DNA from: Chlorokybus atmophyticus
Taxonomy: Eukaryota > Streptophyta > Chlorokybophyceae > Chlorokybales > Chlorokybaceae
Reading direction: 5' to 3'
Assembly: GCA_009103225.1 (NCBI GenBank)
Contig: RHPI01003488.1
Span: forward strand, 586,929-649,194
DNA: 62,266 nucleotides
Each line of letters starts with the position of its first letter. The first letter of the stretch is position 1. The notes under the pieces are model-generated. The model did not search any database and was not told the DNA's origin. It saw nothing but the letters and a program-made list of their open reading frames with translations. A program made the position numbers and the translations under genes. Shown in pieces: positions 58,001 to 62,266 of this stretch.

Positions 58001-58722
58001 TCTAAGTTTACGTGCTTTTGCCAACTATCACCCAATATCACATCTATGCCTGGAATAAGGGACTTGACCACATATAGCTTTATTTTGGCCCTATAATCCC
58101 CCATTCGAATTAGCAACCCTGACACGCCACTTACTTCACAATGTAACTCACCTACTAGGCTTGCCCTAGCATTGGTAGTTTCTATGGTGGCCAAGACCCT
58201 TTTTGCCAATGCGGCACTTACAAAATTTTCTAAGGCACCAGTGTCCACTAAGACACCACATGCCCTATCATTCACTAATGCATCGAAGACCATACTTAGC
58301 CTAGGATTTATTTGTGAATCTCGGCGATCACTTGCATCATCACACCACATTTGCAAGTCAGTGGCAAAAGGTGATTTGGCCCTTGGTAATGTGCCCATAC
58401 GGCGCATACCGCCTAACAACCTTTTCCACTTACCATAATATTTAGGTGTTAGAACACACGCCTTAATTTCGGGGTTAGTTTGCTTTGATTGCCAATGATT
58501 TGTCAAAGTATGTGTTAACTCACGAAGTGGCACGCATATGAGAATTCGCTCATGCCCTACCTCAAGTGAATTAATTCTTGGCAAATCTTCAAACTCATTC
58601 CCAAAACAAACATCGCATTTCATAGGCAACATCATCGTTGTAGCTATACAACTGTTGTTCTCAAGTCGCCCACTACTTTGCTCCTCTGGCGCCGTTCCTA
58701 TACAAGCAACCACCCCACACCG
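55037..58722 (-). pseudogene. pol: Pol of element C: protease to chromodomain
   Basis: Same domains as element B, read on the minus strand. Protease VLVDTGALENFVS near 58240; RT with MCVDYRSSNAQT near 57530, YLDDVIVFSS near 57230; RNase H FEVISDASLAGTGAIL near 56780 and STTDQELLGVVKALHRW; integrase MSVDFIVQ, MISDRGSRF and QTDGQTERVNQ; chromodomain WEYEVEGIVTHKGRKG near 55130. One base is missing near 57820 (WEKVHP), TAA at 57444-57446 replaces CAA found in B, and an extra A near 56200 shifts integrase. The 55168-55198 region has a run of Gs and one N where B reads CCACCACCACCCCC, so that break is probably technical. Confidence 0.9.
55168..55198. other. Poly-G run and single N, likely assembly artefact
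   Basis: A run of over 20 Gs ends CACCGCCN inside the pol frame. The matching place in element B is an ordinary Pro-coding CCA/CCC stretch. Confidence 0.8.
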
Positions 58723-59957
58723 TCACTTGGCGGGATCCTCGGTCGGCTTTGCTCCTTTCTTCGGGCACTTGGAGGCCATATGCCCCTTTTCGCCACAATT
58801 GAAGCATAAACCTTCGCGAGTTCTTCTCTCCTTCTCTTCACTGGAGAGTCTTGCCTTGCCCTGGAAGGCTGGCTTAACGGGTTTCTTGCCAAACGGCTTT
58901 TTACCCTTTTTCTTTTAAGGGGTCTTTCAAGACTTCTCCTTTTCAACCGGATTTTCCATCTCCGATTGGGGGGCAAGTCCTTTTCTTTTCTTTCCCTTTC
59001 CTCCCCCGGATTTGTCTCCACCCTCTTCCCTATCCCTTTTGTTAATGTTAGCCAAATTCCGGCCGACCCATCTTGCCGTGTTCTCAAGCTCCGTGAACTT
59101 CTCCTGAGTCCACTTCATATCAATCTTTTGCAACCGCATAATATCTGGTTGCTTTTGGAGCTTAGAATCCAAGGCTCGAATGAATAGGTTGGCCTTCTCA
59201 ATCTGGCTTAATGGCCTTCCCCCATTTGCAGCCTGAGCCGCTAACAGGTTGAATTGGCTCACAAATTCCGTGATCAATTTGCCCGATTGTTTCAAGTCGG
59301 ATAGCTTATCCCTGGCATCAAGCCCGGGGTCCACTGTCCTATATTGGCTAAACAAAAACTCCTTTAGGGATTCAAAGGTGGGCTCAACCAAATGAGACCT
59401 ATGGTCCTTCCACAACTGAAGTGGTTCTGGACCTAAGTATCCCGCGGCAAAACCCAACCTTTGCCTTTCCGGAACCGTAGCCAAAGTCATTTCGACTTGG
59501 TTCCACCAAGCGTCTATATCCTCCCCTTTTTTGCCAGTCCATGCCGGGGGAATTTTTAGAAACTTGGTACTTGGTCCTATTTAAACCGAGTCTATTTTGT
59601 CCTCGAGTTCTTTCATTTTCTGCTCCCCAAGGACACGGAGGCGCGTGAGCTCCTCCTCATTCTTCTCGAGGTTTTTTACAAGCCTCAAGATGCCTTGCTT
59701 GGCCTTTTTGCCCTCTATGCAACAAGCCAAGGCTATTTTCTTATATTTTGGCGACAACTTGGCTATCCTCCGTTCCATTTTCCCCCCCTAGTTGGGGTAT
59801 CGGTGGATTCGAAGCTTCCGCTTGTTCCGCCATTGCCGCGACTAGCCTTTTTTTCTTCGAAATAGGCTTCTATTTCGCGGTAATCCTCTTCACTGGCGCT
59901 ACTATTAAAAGTCTCACGCCACTTGTGATAATTTCCAATCCGGCGTTGTTTCGGCAT
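58723..59957 (-). pseudogene. gag: Gag of element C
   Basis: Colinear with the intact Gag of element B, starting at the same ATG (59957, MPKQRRIGNYHKW) and ending at the same TGA (58723-58725). It is broken by a frameshift near 59780, TAA at 59581 and a frameshift near 58920. The zinc knuckle falls near 58790-58830. Confidence 0.88.
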
Positions 59958-60042
59958 GCACTTCGGAAACGCGAATTTCCGAATCAAAGTGGTCCCAAAC
60001 CACGGCCTGAGTGGTTCAAAATGGTATGTTCAAGCTCCGAGG

Positions 60043-60045
60043 CCA
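60043..60045 (-). other. Start of the element C primer-binding site (extends leftward)
   Basis: CCA on the plus strand is the TGG of the site TGGCCTCGGAGCTTGAAC, two bases inside the 5' LTR. Confidence 0.55.
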
Positions 60046-60047
60046 GC

Positions 60048-61414
60048 TGTTACGACGCTCGGAGGGGAAATCACACCAAAAACTATGTACAGTGATCACA
60101 CACTTTTACATGTAGTGAATGTACACTCTTTTAATCACCTTTTGTTGAATGAACAATCACTTGGTAACTTAAGGGTTATGGTCACCTAGCCTAGGTACCC
60201 CTACCTTAGTCCCAAAAGCTCAGAGCTCAAGTCGCGCGGCGACTACCCTCCACCCGCGACTGGCTCTTTTGTTTTGGCGAACTCTATCGCCGTGAGCTTT
60301 ACTAGGAACTATCTTGTGTAAGACCTACTTGGTCCAAAGCCCTCTACCAGATCCCCATTCACTCACCCAAGTGAGTAGTTTAGTTCACCCGGCATTAGTT
60401 CACTGGCATTCTGCAAAGTGACCAACAATGTGAATCCGCGATTTTTGTGCATGCGGCCATGGTAGGCGGCGCTGCCATAGCGCTGCGTATTGGCACACGC
60501 GGGAGGGGGCCAATGCCTTAGCCGATTTTCTATCGCGACGTCGCATCGCGAAGTGATATAATAGTTGATTCACTAGTGAATCAACCTTAGTTCACTACCT
60601 TATCGGCATTGTGAATCACTCTACTAGTGAACTAACTTAGTTCACCAGTGATTCACTTTTTGCTCTCTCTTCTTTTAGTCCCCTCATATTAGGGTGATTC
60701 ACTTAGTTCACTTACGAACCCCTGGTGATCTACTTTAGTTCATGTTCGTAACTGAACCAGTAAACTAATTTAATTCACTTACGAACCCCCAGTGAACTAC
60801 TTTAGTTCATGTTCGTAACTGAACCAGTGAACTAATTTAATTCACTTACGAACCCCTAGTGAACTATTTTAGTTCATGTTCGTAACTCAACCAGTGAACT
60901 AAATAAGTTCACTATGTCGATTCACTTCACCTGTACATCAACCTTTTCGCGAACTCATTTCGCGAAGTCCTTTTTGTTCACCCTAGGTAGGCTACTTCGC
61001 TAGTCAACTGATCCAAATAAGCCGCCTTAGATTGGCCTAAATGAACCTTATGATTACACATGCTTTTTCCTATGATGTTTCATGCGATTGACCCCATAAG
61101 CCCACATCGCGTTAATAAATCATTATACTTAAGCCATGTGTTTTTATCTTCCTACTCAAGACGCCCATACATACATGAATAGGGTAATTCCTAGTCTACC
61201 ACTTATAATTAGATGCATTTTAATGCTCTAACTAGCCAGGCCTATAATTAGCGATGCATTGCACTCGTGTTAAAGCTCAAACACAAACACACGCATTCAA
61301 AGCTTGTATAACAAACCAAGATAATCCAACCAAGGTTTATTAAACTATTGTCTCTCGCTAATTCAACTTATATATACACTGTACATGACCAGCTATAGTA
61401 GCTAGGCCGTAACA
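60048..61414 (-). repeat. 5' LTR of element C
   Basis: 1367 bp with about three GTTCGTAACTGAACC-type units and the same 22-bp palindrome as element B. Confidence 0.9.
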
Positions 61415-62266
61415 CATGCGATTACGATACTATCAATTCAACCTTAATCCTTAATTCACGTTAAAGCGAGCAAGTGCGAAACACAGTTATCATGACCGGT
61501 TGTGCATGATAAGTATTAAAGTTGTTTATAAAATCGCATTGAATAATATGCACATGTGATGTACAATACCTCAATCATTTGCTATGAACTAGTATAAAAT
61601 GTTTGGTTACCATACAACATGAGTCTTTTGCTATGACACGGACATTACAGTGAACATAACAATATCGACTGATGAGTACAAACCATGTGATCGTACATAC
61701 CCCTTTGATGTGCTGTTGATAGAATCTGTAATTACTGATGCAAATACTTAATGCTACACACACTTATATACACACAGTTGTTAACAAATAATTGCATGGT
61801 TAATATATGCTAACATGTTTTGTATTAAAAATACACATATAATTGTACGGGTATATTATAGCAAGCTTGTTATGCTATGATAAGATGACGGTAACAAAAA
61901 GGTTGCGTTGTTGATTAGCATGTGTCCAACAGCATGTACAATTTCATTACATATTCTTTTGTATGATGCATTACGCATCGCACTCCGTATGCTTTGATTG
62001 TACAATTTATGGGATCGCATCAAGCCAAATGTATTAATGATTTGATGTGTGGATTCCGCTATGTATAGCAATACGCTTGTATGTTGCATGCATGCGTTTA
62101 CATGTTTTGAACGTAATGCAATGTACATTATACTACACTCTCATTTTAATATAATAGTTGATTAGACCTCATTCATAAAGAAGCACGATTTTTCATTGCA
62201 TTCAGTCATGTATGATTTTTTTTTTTTTTTTTTTTTCGCGACGCTTTGCTTCACGTGTACCGCGTA
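61415..62266. other. Right flank, AT-rich, no gene
   Basis: AT-rich DNA with many ATTATATG/CATATAAT-like words and a T run at 62217-62236. I see no exon or repeat shared with the rest of the window. Confidence 0.45.

Larger units (their letters stand above)
53381..61414 (-). mobile_element. Ty3/gypsy chromovirus, element C (decayed relative of element B)
   Basis: Minus-strand element of 8.0 kb. The 3' LTR is 53381-54807 (1427 bp), the 5' LTR 60048-61414 (1367 bp), with primer-binding site and polypurine tract as in element B. Gag and pol are colinear with B at high identity and keep the segment deleted in B. Lesions are TAA at 59581, frameshifts near 59780, 58920, 57820 and 56195, TAA at 57444, and a poly-G artefact at 55168-55198. 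No target duplication is visible: flanks are CAGTG and CATGC. The LTRs differ by a 200-bp insertion and repeat number, so it is older than B or recombinant. Confidence 0.93.

Noticed and set aside
1-62266. tRNA or rRNA genes
   Set aside because: No cloverleaf consensus (A and B box spacing) or rRNA core sequence was seen on either strand by eye. A tRNAscan or Infernal run would settle it.

Overview
This window is eukaryotic nuclear DNA. Spliceosomal GT-AG introns split every host gene, exons keep reading phase across them, and the non-genic DNA is full of retrotransposons, foldback repeats and microsatellites. The organism is most likely a green alga (chlorophyte or streptophyte). That is an inference from a DNA polymerase eta with a ubiquitin-binding motif, a SUMO protease that reads like the land-plant OTS/ULP1c-d group, and chromodomain Ty3/gypsy elements. 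I cannot name the species.

Layout. 1-15.3 kb: a Ty3/gypsy chromovirus (element A, 1245-15271) has a second gypsy element (element B, 4586-12594) inserted in its pol gene. Both have paired LTRs and perfect 5-bp target duplications, and both are coding-dead. 15.3-17 kb: AT-rich DNA with a foldback repeat. 17-34.5 kb is the host gene island: an 11-exon RING-H2/PHD protein (+), a truncated DNA polymerase eta pseudogene (-), a fragment of the RING/PHD gene (+), an intact 12-exon DNA polymerase eta (-), a six-exon ADAL-type deaminase (+), and an F-box/WD40-like gene (-) with a PCNA-binding-like motif. The order R-P-R'-P shows a local tandem duplication.

34.5-42.6 kb: AT-rich, microsatellite-rich DNA with a second copy of the foldback repeat family, an unrecognised Lys/Glu-rich split gene, and a 629-bp element with terminal inverted repeats between TTAA duplications. 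42.6-52.1 kb is the most unusual block. On the minus strand lie a DUF4218 transposon protein, a PHD finger and a Ulp1-type SUMO protease. Divergent to these is a plus-strand gene that joins a zinc finger, a Tudor-like segment and a phage-type cytosine-5 DNA methyltransferase. Next to it is a minus-strand composite of OTU protease, Ala/Lys/Glu coiled coil, two CCCH fingers and a Gag-like domain. Two tandem-repeat arrays follow. 53.4-61.4 kb: element C, a minus-strand relative of element B, also decayed. 61.4-62.3 kb: AT-rich flank.

The host genes lean towards DNA damage tolerance and ubiquitin/SUMO signalling (polymerase eta, RING, F-box with PIP-like box), but I see no sign of co-regulation. 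Two gaps of Ns (17323-17540 and 29843-30112) and one single N (55198) sit in or beside poly-C/poly-G runs, so some single-base frameshifts may be assembly errors.
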